Both the position numbers and the translations under genes were made by a program. Shown here piece after piece: positions 15,864 through 25,052 of a stretch of 64,000 bases of DNA (position 1 is its first letter; each line of letters starts with the position of its first letter). The stretch is from Mesorhizobium sp. GTDB taxonomy: Bacteria > Pseudomonadota > Alphaproteobacteria > Rhizobiales > Rhizobiaceae. The DNA lies in the NCBI RefSeq assembly GCF_004962245.1, contig NZ_SUHQ01000017.1:1-64000 (forward strand), in the 5' to 3' direction. Under the pieces are notes generated by a model that saw nothing but the letters and a program-made list of their open reading frames with translations, searched no databases and had not been told where the DNA came from.

Positions 15864-16253
15864 TCAGTCTTCCAGAATGCTGACGCGCACGCGGTTCGTG
15901 TAGACGTCGAGCTGGATCAGCGGCTCGCCGTTGACGATGGCGCGCCTCGTAGAACCATTCATCGCCCCGCTGCGCTCCAGCATGCGTTGCAGTTCCGTGC
16001 GCTGGCCGTTGGTCCTGAACCAGACGTCGTTCTCGTCGTCGCTGTCGCGCCTGCGGAATTTGTGCCAGTTGGCGCGATCCTGCCGCACCATCTGTGCGGC
16101 ATTGCCCAGCGCGTAGCCGTCACTGGCGAAATGATCCCGGTGGGAAATGCGCGCGACGTAGGACCCCAGCATTTCATCTGCATTGGTTGTGCCGGTGCCC
16201 AGCAATGATGCCAGCAACAGGCCAGCGACGGTGAATGGTCTTGCCTTGCTCAC
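15864..16253 (-). CDS. Small exported protein, hypothetical
   Basis: A 129-residue protein with a clear signal peptide (MSKARPFTVAGLLLASLLGTGTTNA, cleavage near residue 25) and a mature domain rich in polar residues, including ISHRDHFASDGYALGNAAQMVRQDRANWHKFRRRD. No cysteines and no recognised family. It is followed upstream on the same strand by another exported protein gene, 78 bp away, so the two may form a unit. Confidence 0.75.
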   Translation of the reverse strand: MSKARPFTVAGLLLASLLGTGTTNADEMLGSYVARISHRDHFASDGYALGNAAQMVRQDRANWHKFRRRDSDDENDVWFRTNGQRTELQRMLERSGAMNGSTRRAIVNGEPLIQLDVYTNRVRVSILED

Positions 16254-16331
16254 GATAAACCCTTTTGCTCTGAGCGATCTCCCTGGCGCGATGGTGCGTT
16301 GGGCGCCGGACCGGCGTCAAGCCGAGAGCGG

Positions 16332-16790
16332 CTAACTGGCCGGGTCGATATCGGGAATGGGTGTCGGCTGCGGCGTCGAGGGCTCGCCGTTCGTTGTCTC
16401 TTTGTCGGACCCGGCACTCGCCGTAGGCGCTTTGGCAGCCGTGATCGCAGCCGGCGCGGCGGGGGGGGCCGGTTTCGCGAAGGCGTCGCCGACGATACCG
16501 CCGCGAATGATCATCGGGCTTTGCCTGAAATCATGCTTGGGCTGGGGCCGACTCGGGATCGCGGCAACTTTTTCGTAAGTGACATCGGGCACTGGTTCGC
16601 CGATCGCCACGATCGATGGCGTCGAGGGATCGGCCTTTGTGCTCTCAGCCATCTTCACTGGCTCAGGCGCGCTGAGCGTGACGATGGACGGCGTTGACGT
16701 CGATGCTCCGAGAACGACGAAGGACGAAGCTTGCACTCCGCCCGCCGCCAGAGTGAGACCAAGCGCTCCCAGGATACGCACCAAGACCAT
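16332..16790 (-). CDS. Proline/alanine-rich exported protein, hypothetical
   Basis: 152 residues with a signal peptide (MVLVRILGALGLTLAAGGVQA) followed by a low-complexity region rich in Pro, Ala, Ser and Thr. The phrase STPSIVxxxxPxPV occurs twice (around residues 32 and 58), an internal repeat. AAGGGGA precedes the ATG at 16790, deciding the start over upstream in-frame codons. No family recognised; perhaps a periplasmic linker or cell-wall associated protein. Confidence 0.7.
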   Translation of the reverse strand: MVLVRILGALGLTLAAGGVQASSFVVLGASTSTPSIVTLSAPEPVKMAESTKADPSTPSIVAIGEPVPDVTYEKVAAIPSRPQPKHDFRQSPMIIRGGIVGDAFAKPAPPAAPAAITAAKAPTASAGSDKETTNGEPSTPQPTPIPDIDPAS

Positions 16791-16950
16791 GATAATTCCC
16801 CTTGCCCAACAGGCTGGCACCATACTGTCCGGGAATTGATGCGGGCTTGCGAGGAAAGGTGGCATTTTAGCGATCGATCATTCGCTAATGCCCGGACTTG
16901 CCCCGTGAGCGCCACCGTACTACGCACCCGGCATCTGTGAGGTGAAGAGA

Positions 16951-17931
16951 GTGGCTGATATACTTGTGGCCGGTGAGGCGATGGAGCGGGCGCTGGCGCT
17001 GCTCGAAGGCGGCGATGTCGTCGCCATTCCGACAGAAACCGTCTATGGGCTGGCCGGCGACGCGACCAATGGCACTGGCGTGGCGCGCATCTTCGAGGCC
17101 AAGGGCCGGCCGCGCTTCAACCCGCTGATCGCCCATGTCGCCGATCTGGCGATGGCCGAGCGCATCGCGCTGTTCGATCCCCTGTCGAAAAAACTGGCGC
17201 AGACGTTCTGGCCCGGACCGTTGACGCTGGTGCTGCCGCAGCGCCCTGGCAACGGCATTCATCCGCTGGTCACGGCTGGGCTTGATACGATCGCGCTGCG
17301 CATGCCGAAAGGCTTTGGCGGCGAACTGATCGCCAGGCTCGGTCGCCCGCTTGCCGCGCCCAGCGCCAATTCTTCGGGCAAGATCAGCGCAACGACGGCC
17401 GAGGCCGTGGCGGCCGATCTCGGTTCAAAAATCAGGCTGGTGGTCGATGGCGGCGCAACCTCGGTCGGGCTCGAATCGACGATCGTCAAGGTCGAGGACG
17501 GAAAGCTGCGGCTGTTGAGGCCGGGCGGCATTGCCGCCGAGGAAATCGAAGCTGTCGCTGGCGTGAAACTGTCGCGCGGTGCGGGCGGCATCGAGGCTCC
17601 AGGCATGCTCGCCTCGCACTATGCGCCGGGTGCCGCGGTGCGGGTCAACGCCGCAAAAGTGGCAAAGGGCGAAGCGTTGCTGGCGTTCGGCCCTCGCCGT
17701 GCCGAAGGCTGGCAAGGCGCTGTCGCCTTGCGCAACCTGTCCGAGGCAGGCGACCTGCGCGAGGCCGCGGCCAATCTCTTCGCCCACATGCAGGACCTCG
17801 ATCGCAGCGGCGCCAGGACAATCGCCGTCGAGCCGATCCCGTTCGACGGGCTGGGCGAGGCGATCAACGACCGGCTTTCGCGCGCCGCCGCCCCTCGTGA
17901 CCAGTCCGCCCCGCGTGACAAGATCGACTGA
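16951..17931 (+). CDS. L-threonylcarbamoyladenylate synthase (TsaC/Sua5 type)
   Basis: Makes threonylcarbamoyl-AMP from threonine, bicarbonate and ATP, the first step of the t6A37 modification of ANN-decoding tRNAs. The 326-residue product has the YrdC domain (VVAIPTETVYGLAGDAT, KGRPRFNPLIAH, PSANSSGKISATTAEAV) plus a C-terminal Sua5 domain beginning near SRGAGGIEAPGMLASHYAPGA. That makes it the longer Sua5 form. GTG at 16951 fits the AGGTGA upstream; GTG at 16942 is possible. It is 18 bp before an FAD-linked oxidase gene. Confidence 0.93.
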   Translation: MADILVAGEAMERALALLEGGDVVAIPTETVYGLAGDATNGTGVARIFEAKGRPRFNPLIAHVADLAMAERIALFDPLSKKLAQTFWPGPLTLVLPQRPGNGIHPLVTAGLDTIALRMPKGFGGELIARLGRPLAAPSANSSGKISATTAEAVAADLGSKIRLVVDGGATSVGLESTIVKVEDGKLRLLRPGGIAAEEIEAVAGVKLSRGAGGIEAPGMLASHYAPGAAVRVNAAKVAKGEALLAFGPRRAEGWQGAVALRNLSEAGDLREAAANLFAHMQDLDRSGARTIAVEPIPFDGLGEAINDRLSRAAAPRDQSAPRDKID

Positions 17932-17949
17932 GCACCATAGTTTCCACCT

Positions 17950-19380
17950 ATGAACGACATATCCCCGGATCTCGATCCCGCCCTCATCCACCGCTTTGCG
18001 GCCATCGTCGGCGACAAATATGCGCTCCGCGACCAGCAGGATATCGCGCCTTACCTCATTGAGAGGCGCGGTCTGTGGCATGGCAGGACGGCATTGGTGC
18101 TGAGGCCCGGCAGCGTCGACGAGGTCAGCCGTATCATGCGGCTGGCGACCGAGACAGGCACGCCCATCGTGCCGCAAAGCGGCAACACCGGGCTGGTCGG
18201 AGCACAGATGCCCGATATGTCCGGCCGCGAAATCGTGCTGTCGCTGTCGCGGCTGAACCGCATCCGCGAGATCGACGTTCTGTCCAACACGGTCACCGTA
18301 GAGGCCGGTGTCGTCCTGCAGACGCTGCAGGAGGCCGCCGATGCCGCCGACCGGCTGTTTCCGCTGTCGCTTGCCGCGCAAGGCTCCTGCCAGATCGGCG
18401 GCAATCTCTCTTCCAATGCCGGCGGCACCGGCGTGCTTGCCTATGGCAATGCGCGTGAACTCTGCCTCGGCGTCGAAGTGGTGCTGCCGACCGGTGAGGT
18501 GTTCGACGATCTGCGCAAGCTGAAGAAGGACAACACCGGCTACGATCTGAAGAACCTGTTCATCGGCGCGGAGGGCACGCTCGGCGTTATCACCGCCGCC
18601 GTGCTCAAGCTTTTCCCCAAGCCCAAGGGGCGCGAGGTGGCCTTTGCCGGCCTGTCGTCGCCTGAGGCGGCACTGTCCCTGTTTAGCCTGGCGATGGATC
18701 GCGCCGGTGCCGCACTCACCGCTTTCGAGCTGATCGGCCGGAGACCCTACGACTTCACGCTTGCCCACGCGCAAGGCGTTGTGCGGCCGCTGGCCGGGGA
18801 TTGGCCGTGGTATGTGCTGATGCAGATCTCTTCGGGCCGCTCGGCGGAGGATGCGAGGACCCTGATCGAGGAGGTGCTTTCAGCCGGCCTCGAGCATGAG
18901 ATCGTCGGCGATGCGGTGATCGCGGCAAGCATCGCACAGGGCGACGCCTTCTGGAATTTCCGCGAAGTGCTGCCCGAGGCGCAGAAGCCCGAAGGTGCCT
19001 CGATCAAGCACGACATCTCGGTGCCGGTGGCGGCCATCCCGCAATTCATCGAAAAGGCGGCCGGCGCCGTGCAATCCGTCAGTCCCGGTGCGCGCGAGGT
19101 CTGTTTCGGCCACATGGGCGACGGCAACCTCCACTACAACATTTCCCGGCCTGTCGGCGGCGACGACGACGCGTTTCTCGACCTCTACCACACCATGAAC
19201 CAGGCCGTGCACGACGTCGTGCGCAGCCTTCACGGCTCGATCTCGGCCGAGCACGGTATCGGCCAGTTGAAGCGCGACGAATTGATCGCGACGGCGCCGC
19301 CGATGGCGATCGATTTGATGCGCAGGGTGAAGACAGCCTTCGACCCGGCCGGCATCATGAATCCCGGTAAGGTTATCTGA
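17950..19380 (+). CDS. FAD-binding 2-hydroxyacid dehydrogenase (D-2-hydroxyglutarate/D-lactate/GlcD type)
   Basis: A 476-residue flavoenzyme of the PCMH/vanillyl-alcohol-oxidase fold. The FAD domain (about 40-220) has PIVPQSGNTGLVGAQMPD and SNAGGTGVLAYGNARE; the C-terminal domain has the catalytic FGHMGDGNLHYN motif and HGSISAEHGIGQLKR. This set is typical of D-2-hydroxyglutarate dehydrogenases and D-lactate dehydrogenases, which pass electrons to a quinone or ETF. Substrate cannot be fixed from sequence. It follows the threonylcarbamoyl-AMP synthase closely and may be co-transcribed. Confidence 0.88.
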   Translation: MNDISPDLDPALIHRFAAIVGDKYALRDQQDIAPYLIERRGLWHGRTALVLRPGSVDEVSRIMRLATETGTPIVPQSGNTGLVGAQMPDMSGREIVLSLSRLNRIREIDVLSNTVTVEAGVVLQTLQEAADAADRLFPLSLAAQGSCQIGGNLSSNAGGTGVLAYGNARELCLGVEVVLPTGEVFDDLRKLKKDNTGYDLKNLFIGAEGTLGVITAAVLKLFPKPKGREVAFAGLSSPEAALSLFSLAMDRAGAALTAFELIGRRPYDFTLAHAQGVVRPLAGDWPWYVLMQISSGRSAEDARTLIEEVLSAGLEHEIVGDAVIAASIAQGDAFWNFREVLPEAQKPEGASIKHDISVPVAAIPQFIEKAAGAVQSVSPGAREVCFGHMGDGNLHYNISRPVGGDDDAFLDLYHTMNQAVHDVVRSLHGSISAEHGIGQLKRDELIATAPPMAIDLMRRVKTAFDPAGIMNPGKVI

Positions 19381-19562
19381 TCCTTTCGACGTCTCGTGCC
19401 TGGTCGTATTCCGATAACCATCGCCTGAGGTCAGCAAAATTTAACCGACTTTCTTAAGCGCCGCGGTAAGAAGCCCGCGCTAATGTTTCCCCACAACGAG
19501 GCTGGAAAAACCGGCCCGGAGCACCGGAAAACCGGCTCTCAGGAGAAACAGGAAGGCATTAC

Positions 19563-20129
19563 ATGAACACTGGACTGAAGCCAGTCTGGGCCGGACGCAA
19601 CATGCGCCTCGACCCATTCCGCCTGCCGCAGGTGGTGAGCTACGCCACGCGCGACGACTATGGCGACGTTACCTTCACCATCGACCACCGCGGCGCCATC
19701 ATTCGCCGCACGCTGGAGATGAGCGGCGTGCCGGCGATCATCGCTCTGCCCGCCAACGCGTTTCGCGGTGTGGCCGCCCGCGCGATGGAGGATCCGGATG
19801 GCAATGTCACGGTGACGCTGGAGCTTCTGCACAATGATCCGATGCTGTCGGTGCCGCTGCTGGTGGCCGACGATCTCGACGATGTCGCCGCCGACTGGCG
19901 CGCCTGGGCCGATGCCTACCGTCTGCCGATGCTGCTGATCGAATCGGACGGCGTCGCCCGCACGCTGGAAGAATCGCTTGGCGCCGCCATCAAGACGCTT
20001 CCGGCGCAGGATCGCCGCAAGGGCCGCGTTTCGACCACGCGCCGGCCGCGCTTCCTCGCCCGCCGCAGGGCCGGCGACCTCGGCCTTAGGCTGGTCATCG
20101 GCGGCCAGGAAATCATTTCGCGCGAATAG
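19563..20129 (+). CDS. DUF6101 family protein
   Basis: A 188-residue protein beginning MNTGLKPVWAGRNMRLDPFRLP, matching a rhizobial family of unknown function (DUF6101, from memory). The N-terminal half is beta-rich (VTFTIDHRGAIIRR, NVTVTLELLHND); the C terminus is very basic (QDRRKGRVSTTRRPRFLARRRAG), suggesting nucleic acid or membrane contact. No signal peptide. Its stop directly abuts the convergent ubiA stop, with no spacer. Upstream, GGAAAAACCGGC and GGAAAACCGGC form an imperfect direct repeat in the leader. Confidence 0.8.
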   Translation: MNTGLKPVWAGRNMRLDPFRLPQVVSYATRDDYGDVTFTIDHRGAIIRRTLEMSGVPAIIALPANAFRGVAARAMEDPDGNVTVTLELLHNDPMLSVPLLVADDLDDVAADWRAWADAYRLPMLLIESDGVARTLEESLGAAIKTLPAQDRRKGRVSTTRRPRFLARRRAGDLGLRLVIGGQEIISRE

Positions 20130-21113
20130 CTACACCAGCGGCTTCAGCGCCACCCACACAGCGCCACCGATCAGGCCAAGGAAGATCAGCCAGCCGACCT
20201 GGTTGTTCGACCTGAACAGACGCAGGCACTGGTCCGGATCGTCGATGTTCAGCCTTGCTATCTGCCGCGCCATATGGGCGCCGGCGGCGATCAAACCGGC
20301 CAGCGCCGGCATCGGCGCTTGCGCCGATGCAAAGGCGATGGCGAAGCACACCAGCGCTCCGCTATAAAGCCCGGCAAGCCAGGTCTTGGTGTTGTCGCCG
20401 AACAGGCGTGCGGTCGAGCCCACGCCGACGATGGCGTCGTCTTCCTTGTCCTGATGCGCATAGATCGTGTCGTAGCCGATCACCCACAGGATCGAGCCGA
20501 TATAAAGCATGACGGCGGGCCCGTCGATGTCGCCGAACTCGACCGCCCATCCCATCAGTGCACCCCAGGAAAAGGCGAGGCCGAGAACCAGTTGCGGCCA
20601 GTTGGTATACCGCTTCATGAATGGATAGATGGCGACGACGACGAGCGAACAGATGCCGAGCAGGACGGCGAAGCTGTTGAACTGCAGAAGCACTGCGAGG
20701 CCGACCAAAGCCTGGATGGCGAGAAACGCCCAGGCCTGCCGGCCCGTGACCTTTCCCGACGGCAGTGGCCGCGAGCGGGTGCGTTCCACCTGGTTGTCGA
20801 TGTCCTGGTCGACCAGATCGTTGTAGGTGCAGCCGGCGCCGCGCGTGGCGATGGCGCCGATCAGGAACAGCAGGAGATACCATGGCGCCGGCAGCAGCGA
20901 GAGCAGCGGGTCGCTGGGGCGAGGATAGGCGCTTGCCGCGAGGGCCGCCGACCACCAGCACGGCCACAAAAGCAACTGCCAGCCGATGGGCCGGTCCCAT
21001 CGCGCAAGCTGCGCATAGGGCCATAGCCAGCGTGGCAGAACGCGGTAGACCCAGTGGCCGCTCGGCGCATCGGCGACGCGGCCCTGGGCCGCTTTCGACT
21101 GGACGGTTTCCAT
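20130..21113 (-). CDS. ubiA: 4-hydroxybenzoate octaprenyltransferase
   Basis: Integral membrane prenyltransferase that attaches the polyprenyl tail to 4-hydroxybenzoate in ubiquinone synthesis. The 327-residue product has about eight or nine membrane segments and both aspartate motifs: NDLVDQDIDNQVERTRSRPLPSG and, in the second half, YDTIYAHQDKEDD. The ATG at 21113 gives the usual length; a longer reading frame upstream has no family similarity. No strong ribosome binding site is visible. It uses the product of the polyprenyl synthase at 4.0 kb. Confidence 0.95.
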   Translation of the reverse strand: METVQSKAAQGRVADAPSGHWVYRVLPRWLWPYAQLARWDRPIGWQLLLWPCWWSAALAASAYPRPSDPLLSLLPAPWYLLLFLIGAIATRGAGCTYNDLVDQDIDNQVERTRSRPLPSGKVTGRQAWAFLAIQALVGLAVLLQFNSFAVLLGICSLVVVAIYPFMKRYTNWPQLVLGLAFSWGALMGWAVEFGDIDGPAVMLYIGSILWVIGYDTIYAHQDKEDDAIVGVGSTARLFGDNTKTWLAGLYSGALVCFAIAFASAQAPMPALAGLIAAGAHMARQIARLNIDDPDQCLRLFRSNNQVGWLIFLGLIGGAVWVALKPLV

Positions 21114-21370
21114 TGTGCTGGAGTGGCAGCAGAGGCGGAAAGCGTCAAGTCTCGTCGGTAGTGGGTCAGTTTGAAATTCGAACCACTCGATCAATTTCGT
21201 CCAGCAGGGCCTGCGCAAAGGGCTGAAAAGCCCCAAATCGACAAATTCAAGGAAGCCGCCCATGGCGGCATTACAGCAATTTTCCCCAAGCCCTGGAAAC
21301 CGCAACGCTGCAAGTTGTGGCGGCAATGTTCCGGCGCCTTGCGGCGGCTCGCTTATCCACAGGAGAAACC

Positions 21371-21889
21371 ATGACGATGATTTCCCCGTTTCTCACTGCT
21401 CTCGGATCCGAAGGTCCCCCAGCCGACCGAGCGAAAGACATGGATCTGTATGGATGGCTAATCGGAAGCTGGGAAATGGACACGGTCCGCCACCTCGACG
21501 ACGGCACAATCCAGAAATGGGATGGAGAATGCCATTTTGGCTGGGTGCTCGAAGGCCGCGCGATTCAGGACGTTTGGATCAGGCCCAAGCGCCCTGCGCC
21601 GTCGACGATGTATGGCACGACTTTGCGCATCTTCGATCCTGGGATCGATGGCTGGCACATCATATGGAACGACCCGCTCAACCGAGATTACTCGCGCCAA
21701 ATCGGGCGGGCCGAGGGTAAGGACATTGTCCAGCTCGGCAATGACTCGCGCGGTCTGAGAACTCGATGGCGTTTCACTGAGATCACTGCCAACAGCTTCC
21801 ATTGGATCGGCGAGGAAAGATCTTCCGAGAGCGACCCTTGGCAAATCACATATGAACATTTAGCCCGCCGAACAAATTGCTCCAGCTAG
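21371..21889 (+). CDS. Hypothetical protein, DUF1579-like
   Basis: A 172-residue soluble protein. AGGAG precedes the ATG at 21371. Sequence features (LIGSWEMDTVRHLDDG, WVLEGRAIQDVW, TTLRIFDPGIDGWHIIWNDP, WRFTEITANSFHWIGEERSSE) follow the beta-barrel pattern of DUF1579 and related lipocalin-like proteins that begin with a WxGxW-type strand. Function unknown. It stands between divergent ubiA and purD. Confidence 0.78.
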   Translation: MTMISPFLTALGSEGPPADRAKDMDLYGWLIGSWEMDTVRHLDDGTIQKWDGECHFGWVLEGRAIQDVWIRPKRPAPSTMYGTTLRIFDPGIDGWHIIWNDPLNRDYSRQIGRAEGKDIVQLGNDSRGLRTRWRFTEITANSFHWIGEERSSESDPWQITYEHLARRTNCSS

Positions 21890-22233
21890 TGGTATCCACT
21901 TAACGCGTATTCCTGATTCAGGCCGGCCTGTTGAGGGGCGAAAACCAGCCCGCGCAGGGCGCGGTCGCTGCGATGGGTCGGCGACGATGCTATGTCGAGC
22001 GCCCCCGCCGAACGTCTCCTCCATATCCCGGCCACGACATGACAGAAACTGTGCGAAGACTGGTTTTCCGGTCGTCTTGCGGAGCTGATCGCAGCCGGCA
22101 GGATTGCGCGCATCGGAAACATCGGTGCCGCACGTTCCCGTGTGCAAGTGGGGTCAAACCACCCAAATGTCTTGACCCATCGTCCGGGGCGCAATAGCGC
22201 AGTCCTGATCGTGGAATGGCAAGGGATCTGGGC
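21890..22233. other. Intergenic region before purD
   Basis: About 344 bp with only short unconvincing frames on both strands. Near the end an inverted repeat, TGGGGTCAA with TTGACCCA (about 22149-22181), could be an operator or a decayed terminator. I see nothing else. Confidence 0.55.
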
Positions 22234-23511
22234 ATGCGTGTTTTGTTGATCGGCTCCGGCGGCCGCGAACATGCCTTGGCCTGGAAGATCGCAGCCTCGC
22301 CGCTGCTGACGAAGCTCTACGCGGCGCCAGGCAACCCGGGCATCGGCCAGGAAGCCGAACTGGTGACGCTCGACATTGCCGATCATGCGGCGGTGGCCCG
22401 GTTCTGCACCGAGAAAAAGATCGATCTCGTCGTGGTCGGGCCGGAAGGGCCACTGGTCGCCGGCATTGCCGACGACCTTCGCGCCGCAGACATTCGCGTC
22501 TTCGGGCCGTCCAGGGCGGCAGCACGGTTGGAGGGCTCGAAGGGTTTCACCAAGGACCTTTGCGCGAAGTACGACATCCCGACCGCCGCCTATGGCCGTT
22601 TCGGCGACCTGGCGTCGGCCAGGGCCTATGTCGAGAAGATGGGCGCGCCGATCGTGATCAAGGCCGACGGGCTGGCCGCCGGCAAGGGCGTCACCGTCGC
22701 CATGACGTTGACCGAGGCGCTGGCCGCACTCGATGCCTGTTTCGAAGGCTCCTTCGGAAAGGCCGGCGCGGAGGTGGTGGTCGAGGAGTTTCTCGTCGGC
22801 GAGGAGGCGAGTTTCTTTTGCCTGTGCGATGGCGTCACCGCGCTGCCGTTTGGCACCGCACAGGACCACAAGCGCGTCGGCGATGGCGACGTCGGCCCGA
22901 ACACCGGCGGCATGGGCGCTTATTCGCCGGCGCCGGTGATGACGCCGGAGATGATCGACTGCACCATGCGCGAGATCGTCGAGCCGACAATGCGCGGCAT
23001 GGCCGAACTTGGCGCGCCATTTTCGGGCGTGCTGTTTGCCGGGCTGATGATATCGGACAAGGGACCGAAGCTGATCGAATACAACACCCGTTTCGGCGAT
23101 CCGGAATGCCAGGTGCTGATGATGCGGCTGAAGGACGATCTCTTGGTCCTGCTCAACGCTGCCGCCGATGGCCAGCTTGCGCATACTTCGGTGCGCTGGC
23201 GTGACGAGACGGCACTCACCGTGGTGATGGCGGCCAGGGGCTACCCCGGCACGCCGGAAAAGGGCTCGGTCATCCGCGGCGTCGAAGAGGCCGCGCGCGA
23301 TGGCGTCGAGGTCTTTCATGCCGGAACTGCCATCAACAGCGGTGCGCTGGTCGCCAATGGCGGCCGTGTGCTCGACATCACGGCGACCGGCGGCACGGTC
23401 GGCGAGGCGCAGAAACGAGCCTATGCCGCGCTCGACCGGATCGATTGGCCGCAAGGCTTCTGCCGCCGCGACATTGGCTGGCAGGCCGTCGCACGTGAGC
23501 AGGCGCGCTGA
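22234..23511 (+). CDS. purD: Phosphoribosylamine-glycine ligase
   Basis: GAR synthetase, the second enzyme of purine synthesis, an ATP-grasp ligase. The 425-residue product starts MRVLLIGSGGREHALAWKI and carries GPEGPLVAGIADDLR, APIVIKADGLAAGKGVTVA and the metal-binding EYNTRFGDPECQ. Length is standard. The ATG at 22234 matches the family start; an in-frame ATG six codons upstream is less likely. Not part of a purine operon here. Confidence 0.96.
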   Translation: MRVLLIGSGGREHALAWKIAASPLLTKLYAAPGNPGIGQEAELVTLDIADHAAVARFCTEKKIDLVVVGPEGPLVAGIADDLRAADIRVFGPSRAAARLEGSKGFTKDLCAKYDIPTAAYGRFGDLASARAYVEKMGAPIVIKADGLAAGKGVTVAMTLTEALAALDACFEGSFGKAGAEVVVEEFLVGEEASFFCLCDGVTALPFGTAQDHKRVGDGDVGPNTGGMGAYSPAPVMTPEMIDCTMREIVEPTMRGMAELGAPFSGVLFAGLMISDKGPKLIEYNTRFGDPECQVLMMRLKDDLLVLLNAAADGQLAHTSVRWRDETALTVVMAARGYPGTPEKGSVIRGVEEAARDGVEVFHAGTAINSGALVANGGRVLDITATGGTVGEAQKRAYAALDRIDWPQGFCRRDIGWQAVAREQAR

Positions 23512-23529
23512 CGCTTCGAAGGGCAGATT

Positions 23530-24750
23530 TCAGCGGCGGTGGTCGAACTCGGTCGACGCGGTGCTGACTGGATCGCCGGCGACGGGCGCGGCTTCAAGGG
23601 CCGATGTGGAGCGCTTTTCCGTCCGCGTCCAGGCCACATATTCGGCAATTCCGCGCGGAGCGCGTGGCGCCGTCTCCACGGCAGGCATCTGAAAGCTGTT
23701 GCGGAATTTGGCCCAGCGTGCGCTGAACACGGCGACCATTTCTGCGAAGGTCGGTGGTGTCGCCACGGTGGCGTAGGTGATGGTGTCGCCGGCCAGCCCG
23801 GCCTCGCGCGAGAGGGGCACCGGAATCGAGGCGAGGTAATCCGGCTGCACGTCGATCAGGCCGCCGAACGGCCATTGCGCGCGCAATGTCGCGGCATCCA
23901 TCGGCGCGACATTGACGTCGATATCGTTCGGTGTGCCCGCGACCCGGTAGGGGCAGCGGAACCTGCCGCAATTGGCTTTCGCCGAAAACTGCCAGAGTGC
24001 GTAGCCTTGCCAGTTGCCCATTGGAAAATGCACGTCGATGTCGGGCTTGTAGCGCGCATACCAGAGCGGCAGCCGCGACAGGAGCTGGTATTTGTACTTG
24101 TTGTCGGCGATGTGCCTGGCGGTCTTGCCGTTGGTGTAGAGCACCGGAAAGCGGCCAAGCCGCCGATGCACATGCCGAACGAATTCCTCGGCATCCTCTA
24201 GCGACATCCATCGCGTGGGGTCGTCGTCTTCGATGTCGAGGGCAAGCAGGTCATCAGGCCCGGGTTTCGCGAAATCGATGAAGTTATTGGCCTGTCCCAC
24301 GGGGTTGCCGGGTCGAGCGAGATGATAGGCGCCCCATTTCAGGCCGAGCGCCTTGGCAACCACCTTGCGCGTCTGGAACAGTTCCTGTGCCACCGCATGG
24401 CGCTTCCACAACGCCTTGCAGAGCCTCGTCTCGGTCTCGTCGCCGAAACAGAAATAGGCTGGCGGCATCCCGTCGGACGCCTTGTTGATGAAGCCGACGA
24501 TGCGCTTGTCGGTGGTAAGTTTAGCCCAATCGATGGAATTGTATTCGTAGGCGTCGATCACCAGCGCCCGGTCGGCATCCTTCCACGGCTGGGAGAAATC
24601 GGAGGCTTTTGCTGCCTGCGCCAGCGCCATCGCGGCGGTGATGGCGAGAAGCGCCAGTGCAGGCCGCCCAAAAGCACGCAGCAGCTTTGGGATAACGACA
24701 TACACAAACAAAGACTTGAAGCGGCGAAGAGGGTGCGCCGGCGTTTTCAA
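23530..24750 (-). CDS. GH25-family lysozyme-like exported protein
   Basis: A 406-residue protein with a long signal peptide (to about residue 49, ending AQAAKA) and a glycoside hydrolase family 25 domain (about 60-275). Strand ends VIDAYEYNSIDW and LLALDIEDDDP carry the acidic residues expected of the DxE catalytic site, and GKTARHIADN..LPLWYARY..WQGYALWQFS follow as in the family. A muramidase acting on peptidoglycan is likely. The start is TTG at 24750 with AAGGA eight bases upstream. Residues 10-32 (RFKSLFVYVVIPKLLRAFGRPAL split in two) are encoded by a dispersed DNA repeat, so the signal peptide is partly repeat-derived. The tail beyond residue 300 has no recognised domain. Confidence 0.85.
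   Translation of the reverse strand: MKTPAHPLRRFKSLFVYVVIPKLLRAFGRPALALLAITAAMALAQAAKASDFSQPWKDADRALVIDAYEYNSIDWAKLTTDKRIVGFINKASDGMPPAYFCFGDETETRLCKALWKRHAVAQELFQTRKVVAKALGLKWGAYHLARPGNPVGQANNFIDFAKPGPDDLLALDIEDDDPTRWMSLEDAEEFVRHVHRRLGRFPVLYTNGKTARHIADNKYKYQLLSRLPLWYARYKPDIDVHFPMGNWQGYALWQFSAKANCGRFRCPYRVAGTPNDIDVNVAPMDAATLRAQWPFGGLIDVQPDYLASIPVPLSREAGLAGDTITYATVATPPTFAEMVAVFSARWAKFRNSFQMPAVETAPRAPRGIAEYVAWTRTEKRSTSALEAAPVAGDPVSTASTEFDHRR
24658..24727. repeat. Dispersed rhizobial repeat, copy 2, inside a GH25 gene
   Basis: Matches the intergenic repeat at 1776-1842 along nearly its full length. Here it codes for part of the signal peptide of the GH25 protein; the intergenic copy read in the same frame would give the similar peptide ARFKFFMHVVVPKPLRTFGR. 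Confidence 0.75.
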
Positions 24751-25052
24751 ACGGCAGATCCTTGCTGGCCAAAGCCCGATCCTGAACCGCCATGGTTAAG
24801 GAAATGCTTCGAGTCCGGACGAGGCAGAGTTGGGCGCTGGCGAAGCGATCATTATCGCACCCTCAAGTTTGAGGGCAAAGCGACGAGCGTGATTGTCAGT
24901 CAAGTAGCTTCAAGGCCGTTGCTATAGGCAGGAACAACGATAGCGGGGGACTCTGAAGCGCGGCCTTTCCGGCGTTGGCGATCGAACGTCGGGATGAACA
25001 GCTCAACGGTGGCTAGCCACCCAACTCGGCGGTTCCTAATTGCGTTTTCATC
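24751..25052. other. Intergenic region between GH25 gene and RES toxin gene
   Basis: About 302 bp without a credible gene. A 16-bp palindrome, CCCTCAAGTTTGAGGG (about 24861-24876), is the only visible structure; no T-run follows it. Confidence 0.55.

Noticed and set aside
21886..23454. A 522-codon reading frame on the minus strand across purD
   Set aside because: It lies entirely opposite purD, which has full family motifs. High GC makes long antisense frames common here; its translation is Arg/His/Asp-rich without motifs.
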